From Alitta virens (Eukaryota > Annelida > Polychaeta > Phyllodocida > Nereididae): a stretch of DNA of 64,000 nt. This document shows, one piece after another, positions 39,085 through 51,846 of the stretch. The DNA is taken from NCBI GenBank assembly GCA_932294295.1, contig OW028585.1, positions 20,157,912 through 20,221,911 of the forward strand, in the 5' to 3' direction. Under the pieces are notes generated by a model, which was not told the origin of the DNA, did no database searches, and was given only the letters and a program-made list of their open reading frames with translations. The position numbers and the translations under genes were made by a program. The stretch's first letter is position 1. Each line of letters starts with the position of its first letter.

Positions 39085-40757
39085 GATTGGACTCAATGTT
39101 TGATTAAATCAGAATGGTCATACTGAATGTTTGACCCAATCAGAATAGTCAAACTCAATGATCGAACATTTCAGAATTGTCAAACTCAATTTTCATTCAA
39201 ACCAAAATGGTTGGACTCAATGTTTGATTAGCTCAGAATGGTCATACTAAATGTTTGACCAAATCAGAATAGTCAAACTCAATGATCGAACATTTCAGAA
39301 TTGTCAAACTCAATGATCGAACATTTCAGAATTGTCAAACTCAATTTTCATTCAAACCAAAATGGTTGGACTCAATGTTTGATTAATTCAGAATGGTCAT
39401 ACTGAATGTTTGACCCAATCAGAATAGTCAAACTCAATGATCGAACATTTCAGAATTGTCAAACTCAATTTTCAATCAAACCAAAATGGTTGGACTGAAT
39501 GTTTGATTAACTCAGATTGGTCAAACAGAATGTCTGATCAACTCAGAATAGTCAGACTCAGTGATCGATCATCTCAGAATTGTCAAACTCAATGACGAAC
39601 ATTTCAGAATTGTCAAACTCAATTTTCATTCAAACCAAAATGGTTGGACTCAATGTTTGATTAATTCAGAATGGTCATACTGAATGTTTGATCAACTCAG
39701 AATAGTCAAACTCAATGATCGAACATTTCTGAATTGTCAAACTCAATTTTCATTCAAACCAAAATGGTTGGACTCAATGTTTGATTAGCTCAGAATGGTC
39801 ATACTAAATGTTTGACCAAATCAGAATAGTCAAACTCAATGATCGAACATTTCAGAATTGTCAAACTCAGTGATCGAACATTTCAGAATTGTCAAACTCA
39901 ATTTTCATTCAAACCAAAATGGTTGGACTCAATGTTTGATTAATTCAGAATGGTCATACTGAATGTTTGACCAAATCAGAATAGTCAAACTCAATGATCG
40001 AACATTTCAGAATTGTCAAACTCAATTTTCATTCAAACCAAAATGGTTGGACTCAATGTTTGATTAGCTCAGAATGGTCATACTAAATGTTTGACCAAAT
40101 CAGAATAGTCAAACTCAATGATCGAACATTTCAGAATTGTCAAACTCAATGATCGAACATTTCAGAATTGTCAAACTCAATTTTCATTCAAACCAAAATG
40201 GTTTGACTCAATGTTTGATTAATTCAGAATGGTCATACTGAATGTTTGACCAAATCAGAATAGTCAAACTCAATGATCGAACATTTCAGAATTGTCAAAC
40301 TCAATTTTCATTCAAACCAAAATGGTTGGACTCAATGTTTGATTAGCTCAGAATGGTCATACTAAATGTTTGACCAAATCAGAATAGTCAAACTCAATGA
40401 TCGAACATTTCAGAATTGTCAAACTCAATGATCGAACATTTCAGAATTGTCAAACTCAATTTTCATTCAAACCAAAATGGTTGGACTCAATGTTTGATTA
40501 ATTCAGAATGGTCATACTGAATGTTTGACCAAATCAGAAAAGTCAAACTCAATGATCGAACATTTCAGAATTGTCAAACTCAATTTTCAATCAAACCAAA
40601 ATGGTTGGACTGAATGTTTGATTAACTCAGATTGGTCAAACAGAATGTCTGATCAACTCAGAATAGTCATACTCAATGATCGATCATCTCAGAATTGTCA
40701 AACTCAATGATCGAACATTTCAGAATTGTCAAACTCAATTTTCATTCAAACCAAAAT
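39085..40757 (+). repeat. 1,673-bp higher-order repeat unit, copy 3
   Basis: This copy repeats copy 1 at an offset of 3,067 bp, with TTTCTG at 39728 and GGTTTGAC near 40200. Copies 1+2 and 3+4 therefore form a 3,067-bp super-unit (99 monomers minus two bases). It is repeated from about 35.82-38.94 kb to about 38.89-42.01 kb. Confidence 0.9.
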
Positions 40758-43266
40758 GATTGGACTCAATGTTTGATTAAATCAGAATGGTCATACTGAA
40801 TGTTTGACCCAATCAGAATAGTCAAACTCAATGATCGAACATTTCAGAATTGTCAAACTCAATTTTCATTCAAACCAAAATGGTTGGACTCAATGTTTGA
40901 TTAGCTCAGAATGGTCATACTAAATGTTTGACCAAATCAGAATAGTCAAACTCAATGATCGAACATTTCAGAATTGTCAAACTCAATGATCGAACATTTC
41001 AGAATTGTCAAACTCAATTTTCATTCAAACCAAAATGGTTGGACTCAATGTTTGATTAATTCAGAATGGTCATACTGAATGTTTGACCCAATCAGAATAG
41101 TCAAACTCAATGATCGAACATTTCAGAATTGTCAAACTCAATTTTCAATCAAACCAAAATGGTTGGACTGAATGTTTGATTAACTCAGATTGGTCAAACA
41201 GAATGTCTGATCAACTCAGAATAGTCAGACTCAGTGATCGATCATCTCAGAATTGTCAAACTCAATGACGAACATTTCAGAATTGTCAAACTCAATTTTC
41301 ATTCAAACCAAAATGGTTGGACTCAATGTTTGATTAATTCAGAATGGTCATACTGAATGTTTGATCAACTCAGAATAGTCAAACTCAATGATCGAACATT
41401 TCTGAATTGTCAAACTCAATTTTCATTCAAACCAAAATGGTTGGACTCAATGTTTGATTAGCTCAGAATGGTCATACTAAATGTTTGACCAAATCAGAAT
41501 AGTCAAACTCAATGATCGAACATTTCAGAATTGTCAAACTCAGTGATCGAACATTTCAGAATTGTCAAACTCAATTTTCATTCAAACCAAAATGGTTGGA
41601 CTCAATGTTTGATTAATTCAGAATGGTCATACTGAATGTTTGACCAAATCAGAATAGTCAAACTCAATGATCGAACATTTCAGAATTGTCAAACTCAATT
41701 TTCATTCAAACCAAAATGGTTGGACTCAATGTTTGATTAGCTCAGAATGGTCATACTAAATTTTTGACCAAATCAGAATAGTCAAACTCAATGATCGAAC
41801 ATTTCAGAATTGTCAAACTCAATGATCGAACATTTCAGAATTGTCAAACTCAATTTTCATTCAAACCAAAATGGTTGGACTCAATGTTTGATTAATTCAG
41901 AATGGTCATACTGAATGTTTGACCAAATCAGAATAGTCAAACTGAATGATCGAACATTTCAGAATTGTCAAACTCAATTTTCAATCAAACCAAAATGGTT
42001 GGACTCAATGTATGATTATCTCAGAATGGTCATACTGAATGTTTGATCAACTCAGAATAGTCAGACTCAATGATCGATCATCTCAGAATTGTCAAACTCA
42101 ATCATCGAACATTTCCGAATTGTCAAACTCAATTTTCATTCAAACCAAAATGGTTGGACTCAATGTTTGATTAGCTCAGAATGGTCATACTAAATGTTTG
42201 ACCAAATCAGAATAGTCAAACTCATTGATCGAACATTTCAGAATTGTCAAACTCAATGATCGAACATTTCAGAATTGTCAAACTCAATTTTCATTCAAAC
42301 CAAAATGGTTTGACTCAATGTTTGATTAATTCAGAATGGTCATACTGAATGTTTGACCAAATCAGAATAGTCAAACTCAATGATCGAACATTTCAGAATT
42401 GTCAAACTCAATTTTCATTCAAACCAAACTGGTTGGACTCAATGTTTGATTAATTCAGAATGGTCATACTGAATGTTTGATCAACTCAGAATAGTCAAAC
42501 TCAATGATCGAACATTTCCGAATTGTCAAACTCAATTTTCATTCAAACCAAAATGGTTGGACTCAATGTTTGATTAGCTCAGAATGGTCATACTAAGTGT
42601 TTGACCAAATCAGAATAGTCAAACTCAATGATCGAACATTTCAGAATTGTCAAACTCAATGATCGAACATTTCAGAATTGTCAAACTCAATTTTCATTCA
42701 AACCAAAATGGTTGGACTCAATGTTTGATTATTCAGAATGGTCATACTGAATGTTTGACCAAATCAGAATAGTCAAACTGAATGATCGAACATTTCAGAA
42801 TTGTCAAACTCAATTTTCATTCAAACCAAAATGGTTGGACTCAATGTTTGATTAGCTCAGAATGGTCATACTAAATGTTTGACCAAATCAGAATAGTCAA
42901 ACTCAATGATCGAACATTTTAGAATTGTCAAACTCAATGATCGAACATTTCAGAATTGTCAAACTCAATTTTCATTCAAACCAAAATGGTTGGACTCAAT
43001 GTTTGATTAATTCAGAATGGTCATACTGAATGTTTGACCAAATCAGAAAAGTCAAACTCAATGATCGAACATTTCAGAATTGTCAAACTCAATTTTCAAT
43101 CAAACCAAAATGGTTGGACTCAATGTTTGATTAACTCAGATTGGTCAAACAGAATGTCTGATCAACTCAGAATAGTCATACTCAATGATCGATCATCTCA
43201 GAATTGTCAAACTCAATGATCGAACATTTCAGAATTGTCAAACTCAATTTTCATTCAAACCAAAAT
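40758..43266 (+). repeat. Higher-order repeat unit, copy 4 (2,509 bp)
   Basis: The first part repeats copy 2 at an offset of 3,067 bp, including TTTCTG at 41401 and ACTAAATTTTTGACC at 41758. From about 42011 it switches to H-J-G, then to a rare CTCAATCATCGAAC form of C at 42101. From 42.42 kb it holds a CAAACTGG-D and TTTCCG-C segment typical of the 12-36 kb region. The 30-bp A at 42721 begins the 7,249-bp copy. The unit length is 81 monomers minus two bases. Confidence 0.85.
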
Positions 43267-44706
43267 GATTGGACTCAATGTTTGATTAAATCAGAATGGT
43301 CATACTGAATGTTTGACCCAATCAGAATAGTCAAACTCAATGATCGAACATTTCAGAATTGTCAAACTCAATTTTCATTCAAACCAAAATGGTTGGACTC
43401 AATGTTTGATTAGCTCAGAATGGTCATACTAAATGTTTGACCAAATCAGAATAGTCAAACTCAATGATCGAACATTTCAGAATTGTCAAACTCAATGATC
43501 GAACATTTCAGAATTGTCAAACTCAATTTTCATTCAAACCAAAATGGTTGGACTCAATGTTTGATTAATTCAGAATGGTCATACTGAATGTTTGACCCAA
43601 TCAGAATAGTCAAACTCAATGATCGAACATTTCAGAATTGTCAAACTCAATTTTCAATCAAACCAAAATGGTTGGACTGAATGTTTGATTAACTCAGATT
43701 GGTCAAACAGAATGTCTGATCAACTCAGAATAGTCAGACTCAGTGATCGATCATCTCAGAATTGTCAAACTCAATGACGAACATTTCAGAATTGTCAAAC
43801 TCAATTTTCATTCAAACCAAAATGGTTGGACTCAATGTTTGATTAATTCAGAATGGTCATACTGAATGTTTGATCAACTCAGAATAGTCAAACTCAATGA
43901 TCGAACATTTCTGAATTGTCAAACTCAATTTTCATTCAAACCAAAATGGTTGGACTCAATGTTTGATTAGCTCAGAATGGTCATACTAAATGTTTGACCA
44001 AATCAGAATAGTCAAACTCAATGATCGAACATTTCAGAATTGTCAAACTCAGTGATCGAACATTTCAGAATTGTCAAACTCAATTTTCATTCAAACCAAA
44101 ATGGTTGGACTCAATGTTTGATTAATTCAGAATGGTCATACTGAATGTTTGACCAAATCAGAATAGTCAAACTCAATGATCGAACATTTCAGAATTGTCA
44201 AACTCAATTTTCATTCAAACCAAAATGGTTGGACTCAATGTTTGATTAGCTCAGAATGGTCATACTAAATGTTTGACCAAATCAGAATAGTCAAACTCAA
44301 TGATCGAACATTTCAGAATTGTCAAACTCAATGATCGAACATTTCAGAATTGTCAAACTCAATTTTCATTCAAACCAAAATGGTTTGACTCAATGTTTGA
44401 TTAATTCAGAATGGTCATACTGAATGTTTGACCAAATCAGAATAGTCAAACTCAATGATCGAACATTTCAGAATTGTCAAACTCAATTTTCATTCAAACC
44501 AAAATGGTTGGACTCAATGTTTGATTAGCTCAGAATGGTCATACTAAATGTTTGACCAAATCAGAATAGTCAAACTCAATGATCGAACATTTCAGAATTG
44601 TCAAACTCAATGATCGAACATTTCAGAATTGTCAAACTCAATTTTCATTCAAACCAAAATGGTTGGACTCAATGTTTGATTAATTCAGAATGGTCATACT
44701 GAATGT
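42721..44706 (+). repeat. 7,249-bp-spaced duplication, right copy
   Basis: This repeats 35472-37457, including the 30-bp A monomer, ACATTTTAG, B' with GGACTCAATG D' (43.03 kb), ATGATTGG at 43267, TTTCTG at 43910 and GGTTTGAC at 44382. From 44.71 kb the sequence instead repeats 36.35 kb, with TTTCTG at 45025. That is 1,115 bp, or four nine-monomer units minus one base, after the previous TTTCTG. Confidence 0.88.
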
Positions 44707-45496
44707 TTGACCCAATCAGAATAGTCAAACTCAATGATCGAACATTTCAGAATTGTCAAACTCAATTTTCAATCAAACCAAAATGGTTGGACTGAATGTT
44801 TGATTAACTCAGATTGGTCAAACAGAATGTCTGATCAACTCAGAATAGTCAGACTCAGTGATCGATCATCTCAGAATTGTCAAACTCAATGACGAACATT
44901 TCAGAATTGTCAAACTCAATTTTCATTCAAACCAAAATGGTTGGACTCAATGTTTGATTAATTCAGAATGGTCATACTGAATGTTTGATCAACTCAGAAT
45001 AGTCAAACTCAATGATCGAACATTTCTGAATTGTCAAACTCAATTTTCATTCAAACCAAAATGGTTGGACTCAATGTTTGATTAGCTCAGAATGGTCATA
45101 CTAAATGTTTGACCAAATCAGAATAGTCAAACTCAATGATCGAACATTTCAGAATTGTCAAACTCAGTGATCGAACATTTCAGAATTGTCAAACTCAATT
45201 TTCATTCAAACCAAAATGGTTGGACTCAATGTTTGATTAATTCAGAATGGTCATACTGAATGTTTGACCAAATCAGAATAGTCAAACTCAATGATCGAAC
45301 ATTTCAGAATTGTCAAACTCAATTTTCATTCAAACCAAAATGGTTGGACTCAATGTTTGATTAGCTCAGAATGGTCATACTAAATGTTTGACCAAATCAG
45401 AATAGTCAAACTCAATGATCGAACATTTCAGAATTGTCAAACTCAATGATCGAACATTTCAGAATTGTCAAACTCAATTTTCATTCAAACCAAAAT

Positions 45497-46498
45497 GGTT
45501 TGACTCAATGTTTGATTAATTCAGAATGGTCATACTGAATGTTTGACCAAATCAGAATAGTCAAACTCAATGATCGAACATTTCAGAATTGTCAAACTCA
45601 ATTTTCATTCAAACCAAAATGGTTGGACTCAATGTTTGATTAATTCAGAATGGTCATACTGAATGTTTGACCAAATCAGAATAGTCAAACTCAATGATCG
45701 AACATTTCAGAATTGTCAAACTCAATTTTCATTCAAACCAAAATGGTTGGACTCAATGTTTGATTAGCTCAGAATGGTCATACTAAATGTTTGACCAAAT
45801 CAGAATAGTCAAACTCAATGATCGAACATTTCAGAATTGTCAAACTCAATTTTCATTCAAACCAAAATGGTTGGACTCAATGTTTGATTAGCTCAGAATG
45901 GTCATACTAAATGTTTGACCAAATCAGAATAGTCAAACTCAATGATCGAACATTTCAGAATTGTCAAACTCAATGATCGAACATTTCAGAATTGTCAAAC
46001 TCAATTTTCATTCAAACCAAAATGGTTTGACTCAATGTTTGATTAATTCAGAATGGTCATACTGAATGTTTGACCAAATCAGAATAGTCAAACTCAATGA
46101 TCGAACATTTCAGAATTGTCAAACTCAATTTTCATTCAAACCAAAATGGTTGGACTCAATGTTTGATTAATTCAGAATGGTCATACTGAATGTTTGACCA
46201 AATCAGAATAGTCAAACTCAATGATCGAACATTTCAGAATTGTCAAACTCAATTTTCATTCAAACCAAAATGGTTGGACTCAATGTTTGATTAGCTCAGA
46301 ATGGTCATACTAAATGTTTGACCAAATCAGAATAGTCAAACTCAATGATCGAACATTTCAGAATTGTCAAACTCAATGATCGAACATTTCAGAATTGTCA
46401 AACTCAATTTTCATTCAAACCAAAATGGTTGGACTCAATGTTTGATTAATTCAGAATGGTCATACTGAATGTTTGACCAAATCAGAATTGTCAAACTC
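45497..46498 (+). repeat. 527-bp duplication of simplified blocks ending in a hybrid monomer
   Basis: GGTTTGAC forms of D at 45497 and 46024 are 527 bp apart (17 monomers). The first unit reads D-A-B-C, D-A-B-C, D-I-B-C, D-I-B-C-C, so it contains successive four-monomer blocks and a D-I block with only one C. The second unit keeps the doubled D-A-B-C. It ends in a B/C hybrid at 46469-46499, reading GACCAAATCAGAATTGTC, which joins the first two thirds of B to the end of C and removes 31 bp. Confidence 0.86.
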
Positions 46499-46499
46499 A

Positions 46500-47785
46500 A
46501 TTTTCAATCAAACCAAAATGGTTGGACTCAATGTATGATTATCTCAGAATGGTCATACTGAATGTTTGATCAACTCAGAATAGTCAGACTCAATGATCGA
46601 TCATCTCAGAATTGTCAAACTCAATCATCGAACATTTCCGAATTGTCAAACTCAATTTTCATTCAAACCAAAATGGTTGGACTCAATGTTTGATTAGCTC
46701 AAAATGGTCATACTAAATGTTTGACCAAATCAGAATAGTCAAACTCAATGATCGAACATTTCAGAATTGTCAAACTCAATGATCGAACATTTCAGAATTG
46801 TCAAACTCAATTTTCATTCAAACCAAAATGGTTTGACTCAATGTTTGATTAATTCAGAATGGTCATACTGAATGTTTGACCAAATCAGAATAGTCAAACT
46901 CAATGATCGAACATTTCAGAATTGTCAAACTCAATGATCGAACATTTCAGAATTGTCAAACTCAATTTTCATTCAAACCAAAATGGTTGGACTCAATGTT
47001 TGATTAATTCAGAATGGTCATACTGAATGTTTGACCAAATCAGAATAGTCAAACTGAATGATCGAACATTTCAGAATTGTCAAACTCAATTTTCAATCAA
47101 ACCAAAATGGTTGGACTCAATGTATGATTATCTCAGAATGGTCATACTGAATGTCTGATCAACTCAGAATAGTCAGACTCAATGATCGATCATCTCAGAA
47201 TTGTCAAACTCAATGACGAACATTTCAGAATTGTCAAACTCAATTTTCATTCAAACCAAAATGGTTGGACTCAATGTTTGATTAATTCAGAATGGTCATA
47301 CTTAATGTTTGACCAAATCAGAATAGTCAAACTGAATGATCGAACATTTCAGAATTGTCAAACGCAATTTTCAATCAAACCAAAATGGTTGGACTCAATG
47401 TTTGATTAATTCAGAATGGTCATACTGAATGTTTGACCAAATCAGAATAGTCAAACTCAATGATCGAACATTTCAGAATTGTCAAACTCAATTTTCAATC
47501 AAACCAAAATGGTTGGACTGAATGTTTGATTAACTCAGATTGGTCAAACAGAATGTCTGATCAACTCAGAATAGTCATACTCAATGATCGATCATCTCAG
47601 AATTGTCAAACTCAATGATCGAACATTTCAGAATTGTCAAACTCAATTTTCATTCAAACCAAAATGGTTGGACTCAATGTTTGATTAATTCAGAATGGTC
47701 ATACTGAATGTTTGATCAACTCAGAATAGTCAAACTCAATGATCGAACATTTCAGAATTGTCAAACTCAATTTTCATTCAAACCA
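46500..47785 (+). repeat. Junction segment with mixed affinities
   Basis: This segment joins markers from distant parts of the array. D'-H-J-G and the CTCAATCATCG form of C at 46624 match 42101 at an offset of 4,523 bp (146 monomers minus three bases). The stretch near 47182-47409 (G-Cdel-D, A with ACTTA, B, C, D') matches the 1.6-kb and 7.3-kb loci. From 47786 a CAAACCATAATGG form of D starts the 3,904-bp family. A TCAAAATGG form of I occurs near 46700. Confidence 0.8.
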
Positions 47786-47942
47786 TAATGGTTGGACTCA
47801 ATGTATGATTATCTCAGAATGGTCATACTGATTGTTTGATCAACTCAGAATAGTCAGACTCAATGATCGATCATCTCAGAATTGTCAAACTCAATGATCG
47901 AACATTTCAGAATTGTCAAACTCAATTTTCATTCAAACCAAA

Positions 47943-50900
47943 CTGGTTGGACTCAATGTTTGATTAATTCAGAATGGTCATACTGAATGTTTGATCAACT
48001 CAGAATAGTCAAACTCAATGATCGAACATTTCCGAATTGTCAAACTCAATTTTCATTCAAACCAAAATGGTTGGACTCAATGTTTGATTAGCTCAGAATG
48101 GTCATACTAAGTGTTTGACCAAATCAGAATAGTCAAACTCAATGATCACACATTTCAGAATTGTCAAACTCAATGATCGAACATTTCAGAATTGTCAAAC
48201 TCAATTTTCATTCAAACCAAAATGGTTGGACTCAATGTTTGATTAATTCAGAATGGTCATACTGAATGTTTGACCAAATCAGAATAGTCAAACTGAATGA
48301 TCGAACATTTCAGAATTGTCAAACTCAATTTTCATTCAAACCAAAATGGTTGGACTCAATGTTTGATTAGCTCAGAATGGTCATACTAAATGTTTGACCA
48401 AATCAGAATAGTCAAACTCAATGATGGAACATTTCAGAATTGTCAAACTCAATGATCGAACATTTCAGAATTGTCAAACTCAATTTTCATTCAAACCAAA
48501 ATGGTCGGACTCAATGTTTGATTAATTCAGAATGGTCATACTGAATGTTTGACCAAATCAGAAAAGTCAAACTCAATGATCGAACATTTCAGAATTGTCA
48601 AACTCAATTTTCAATCAAACCAAAATGGTTGGACTGAATGTTTGATTAACTCAGATTGGTCAAACAGAATGTCTGATCAACTCAGAATAGTCAAACTCAA
48701 TGATCGAACATTTCAGAATTGTCAAACTCAATGATCGAACATTTCAGAATTGTCAAACTCAATTTTCATTCAAACCAAAATGGTTGGACTCAATGTTTGA
48801 TTAATTCAGAATGGTCATACTGAATGTTTGACCAAATCAGAATAGTCAAACTCAATGATCGAACATTTCAGAATTGTCAAACTCAATTTTCAATCAAACC
48901 AAAATGGTTGGACTGAATGTTTGATTAACTCAGATTGGTCAAACAGAATGTCTGATCAACTCAGAATAGTCAGACTCAATGATCGAACATTTCAGAATTG
49001 TCAAACTCAATTTTCATTCAAACCAAAATGGTTGGACTCAATGTTTGATTAGCACAGAATGGTCATACTAAATGTTTGACCAAATCAGAATAGTCAAACT
49101 CAATGATCGAACATTTCAGAATTGTCAAACTCAATGATCGAACATTTCAGAATTGTCAAACTCAATTTTCATTCAAACCAAAATGGTTGGACACAATGTT
49201 TGATTAATTCAGAATGGTCATACTGAGTGTTTGATCAACTCAGAATAGTCAAACTCAATGATCGAACATTTCAGAATTGTCAAACTCAATTTTCATTCAA
49301 ACCAAAATGGTTGGACTCAATGTTTGATTAGCTCAGAATGGTCATACTAAATGTTTGACCAAATCAGAATAGTCAAACTCAATGATCGAACATTTCAGAA
49401 TTGTCAAACTCAATGATCGAACATTTCAGAATTGTCAAACTCAATTTTCATTCAAACCAAAATGGTTGGACTCAATGTTTGATTAATTCAGAATGGTCAT
49501 ACTGAATGTTTGACCAAATCAGAATAGTCAAACTCAATGATCGAACATTTCAGAATTGTCAAACTCAATTTTCAATCAAACCAAAATGGTTGGACTGAAT
49601 GTTTGATTAACTCAGATTGGTCAAACAGAATGTCTGATCAACTCAGAATAGTCAGACTCAATGATCGATCATCTCAGAATTGTCAAACTCAATGACGAAC
49701 ATTTCAGAATTGTCAAACTCAATTTTCATTCAAACCAAAATGGTTGGACTCAATGTTTGATTAATTCAGAATGGTCATACTGAATGTTTGACCAAATCAG
49801 AATAGTCAAACTGAATGATCGAACATTTCAGAATTGTCAAACGCAATTTTCAATCAAACCAAAATGGTTGGACTCAATGTATGATTATCTCAGAATGGTC
49901 ATACTGAATGTTTGATCAACTCAGAATAGTCAGACTCAATGATCGATCATCTCAGAATTGTCAAACTCAATGATCGAACATTTCAGAATTGTCAAACTCA
50001 ATTTTCATTCAAACCAAAATGGTTGGACTCAATGTTTGATTAATTCAGAATGGTCATACTGAATGTTTGATCAACTCAGAATAGTCAAACTCAATGATCG
50101 AACATTTCCGAATTGTGAAACTCAATTTTCATTCAAACCAAAATGGTTGGACTCAATGTTTGATTAGCTCAGAATGGTCATACTAAATGTTTGACCAAAT
50201 CAGAATAGTCAGACTCAATGATCGAACATTTCAGAATTGTCAAACTCAATGATCGAACATTTCAGAATTGTCAAACTCAATTTTCATTCAAACCAAAATG
50301 GTTGGACTCAATGTTTGATTAATTCAGAATGGTCATACTGAAAGTTTGACCAAATCAGAAAAGTCAAACTCAATGATCGAACATTTCAGAATTGTCAAAC
50401 TCAATTTTCAATCAAACCAAAATGGTTGGACTGAATGTTTGATTAACTCAGATTGGTCAAACAGAATGTCTGATCAACTCAGAATAGTCATACTCAATGA
50501 TCGATCATCTCAGAATTGTCAAACTCAATGATCGAACATTTCAGAATTGTCAAACTCAATTTTCATTCAAACCAAAATGGTTGGACTCAATGTTTGATTA
50601 ATTCAGAATGGTCATACTGAATGTTTGATCAACTCAGAATAGTCAAACTCAATGATCGAACATTTCAGAATTGTCAAACTCAATTTTCATTCAAACCAAA
50701 ATGGTTGGACTCAATGTTTGATTAGCACAGAATGGTCATACTAAATGTTTGACCAAATCAGAATAGTCAAACTCAATGATCGAACATTTCAGAATTGTCA
50801 AACTCAATGATCGAACATTTCAGAATTGTCAAACTCAATTTTCATTCAAACCAAAATGGTTGGACTCAATGTTTGATTAATTCAGAATGGTCATACTGAG

Positions 50901-51846
50901 TGTTTGATCAACTCAGAATAGTCAAACTCAATGATCGAACATTTCAGAATTGTCAAACTCAATTTTCATTCAAACCAAAATGGTTGGACTCAATGTTTGA
51001 TTAGCTCAGAATGGTCATACTAAATGTTTGACCAAATCAGAATAGTCAAACTCAATGATCGAACATTTCAGAATTGTCAAACTCAATGATCGAACATTTC
51101 AGAATTGTCAAACTCAATTTTCATTCAAACCAAAATGGTTGGACTCAATGTTTGATTAATTCAGAATGGTCATACTGAATGTTTGACCAAATCAGAATAG
51201 TCAAACTCAATGATCGAACATTTCAGAATTGTCAAACTCAATTTTCAATCAAACCAAAATGGTTGGACTGAATGTTTGATTAACTCAGATTGGTCAAACA
51301 GAATGTCTGATCAACTCAGAATAGTCAGACTCAATGATCGATCATCTCAGAATTGTCAAACTCAATGACGAACATTTCAGAATTGTCAAACTCAATTTTC
51401 ATTCAAACCAAAATGGTTGGACTCAATGTTTGATTAATTCAGAATGGTCATACTGAATGTTTGATCAACTCAGAATAGTCAAACTCAATGATCGAACATT
51501 TCAGAATTGTCAAAAGCAATTTTCAATCAAACCAAAATGGTTGGACTCAATGTATGATTATCTCAGAATGGTCATACTGAATGTTTGATAAACTCAGAAT
51601 AGTCAGAGTCAATGATCGATCATCTCAGAATTGTCAAACTCAATGATCGAACATTTCAGAATTGTCAAACTCAATTTTCATTCAAACCAAAATGGTTGGA
51701 CTCAATGTTTGATTAGCTCAGAATGGTCATACTAAATGTTTGACCAAATCAGAATAGTCAAACTCAATGATCGAACATTTCAGAATTGTCAAACTCAATG
51801 ATCGAACATTTCAGAATTGTCAAACTCAATTTTCATTCAAACCAAA
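47943..51846 (+). repeat. 3,904-bp tandem duplication, copy 1
   Basis: This is repeated from 51847 at an offset of 3,904 bp (126 monomers, or 14 nine-monomer units, minus two bases). Markers at both places are an ATGATCACACATTT form of C (48142, 52046), a pair of E-F blocks without G (48.7, 48.9 and 52.6, 52.8 kb), GAAAGTTTG joined to B' (50.34, 54.24 kb), CAAAAGCAATTTT (about 51.51, 55.41 kb), GATAAACTC and CAGAGTCA (51608, 55512). A private ATGATGGAAC at about 48422 is not shared. Confidence 0.9.
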
